64,000 nt of DNA from Arthonia radiata (Eukaryota; Ascomycota; Arthoniomycetes; Arthoniales; Arthoniaceae). This document shows, piece by piece, positions 63,678 to 64,000 of the stretch (within the stretch, counting starts at the first letter, position 1; each line of letters opens with the position of its first letter). Where the stretch lies: NCBI GenBank assembly GCA_002989075.1, contig PSQN01000016.1, positions 1,345,346 to 1,409,345 on the forward strand. The letters are read 5' to 3'. Under the pieces are notes generated by a model. It was not told the origin of the DNA. It did not search any database and saw only the letters and a program-made list of their open reading frames with translations. Position numbers and translations under genes: made by a program.

Positions 63678-64000
63678 GATGTCGCTGCGATTTAGTAAAG
63701 TGAGAGGCTGGCTTGAAGGCTGGAGAGATGAGGATCTCGGAACTGAGTAGTGTTGATGGGAAAGATGAAGAGGAAGACGAAGAGGGAGACGAAGAAAGAT
63801 GGCTTATGAAGCCGAGAGGTTGACCATAACACAGCTGTCATCGCGAAGCTAGTAGGTGAATCGGGTATGCGCGTCACCGCCTTCTGCAGCGCAAGCCTCA
63901 CATACCTCCATTACGCCCTCACGGCGCACCTCTCTCACCACCGCTTGCTCTTTCCCAATCGTCTTCCTCCTCCTTCAGCGCCTTTTCCCTCCTCACCAAC
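63678..64000. other. upstream region of BTB copy 3, right window edge
   Basis: Promoter side of the third BTB-like gene; C/T-rich near the edge. No feature recognised. Confidence 0.5.

Noticed and set aside
1-64000. Retroviral or LTR elements, Polintons, CRISPR arrays, rRNA genes, secondary-metabolite core enzymes
   Set aside because: Looked for reverse transcriptase, integrase, capsid-like and synthase motifs and for regular spacer arrays; none seen. The only mobile element found is the small DNA transposon at 11676-12218.

Overview
The window reads as nuclear DNA of a filamentous ascomycete. Genes are dense and lie on both strands. Introns are mostly 45-80 bp, with GTRNGT-type donors, a CTGAC/CTAAC branch site and a nearby YAG. 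The gene content is fungal: SSD1, GLE1, PRP40, IML2, ACL4, TRS65, MIX23, POL4, a CDC9-type DNA ligase, a CPC1/GCN4-type bZIP, a Tsp3-type tetraspanin and a SAT4/CTB7-type rhodopsin. Repeated small families (BTB/POZ-like proteins, DUF7730/F-box-like proteins, a pair of Gly-rich small proteins) suggest a Dothideomycete, perhaps Capnodiales/Mycosphaerellales. That placement is inference; no rRNA, tRNA or mitochondrial marker is present.

Layout. 0-6 kb: 3' end of a probable Rrn6-like gene, an unrecognised multi-exon gene that may be frame-disrupted, a TMEM254-like membrane protein, and a Cys-rich single-pass membrane protein. 6-19 kb: an unrecognised 513-aa protein, an eight-exon AAA+ ATPase, a 543-bp non-autonomous DNA transposon, a tandem pair of Gly-rich small proteins, ACL4 and IML2. 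19-33 kb: SSD1 and GLE1 (divergent), a nucleoside hydrolase, the CPC1-type bZIP with a GCN4-like upstream-ORF leader, TRS65, and a small GPI-type protein. 33-42 kb: a gene-poor stretch, a candidate micro-membrane protein, two tandem BTB-like genes separated by a degenerate ~133-bp tandem repeat, and MIX23. 42-53 kb: DNA ligase I, a secreted protein, a rhodopsin-like membrane protein and POL4. 53-64 kb: two tandem DUF7730-like genes, a block of 88-bp repeats with relic copies of a tetraspanin gene end, a small Cys-containing protein, the tetraspanin, PRP40 and a third BTB-like gene.

These genes do not form an operon or a biosynthetic cluster. The core genes cover Pol I initiation, ribosome assembly (ACL4), splicing (PRP40), mRNA export (GLE1), mRNA fate and cell wall (SSD1), amino-acid starvation response (CPC1), Golgi trafficking (TRS65), and DNA joining or end repair (CDC9, POL4). 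Between them lie lineage-variable genes and repeats.

The signals most worth following are: the intact GCN4-style leader (uORFs of 3 and 53 codons, no other ATG, a TGACTCA site upstream); the 543-bp element with ~105-bp inverted repeats and a 9-bp target duplication; the ~133-bp degenerate array between the BTB genes; two separate cases where the stop-codon end of a gene (DNA ligase, tetraspanin) has been copied nearby; and a 16-bp motif shared upstream of the two Gly-rich paralogues. Exon joins were worked out by hand from reading-frame continuity and splice consensus and are predictions.
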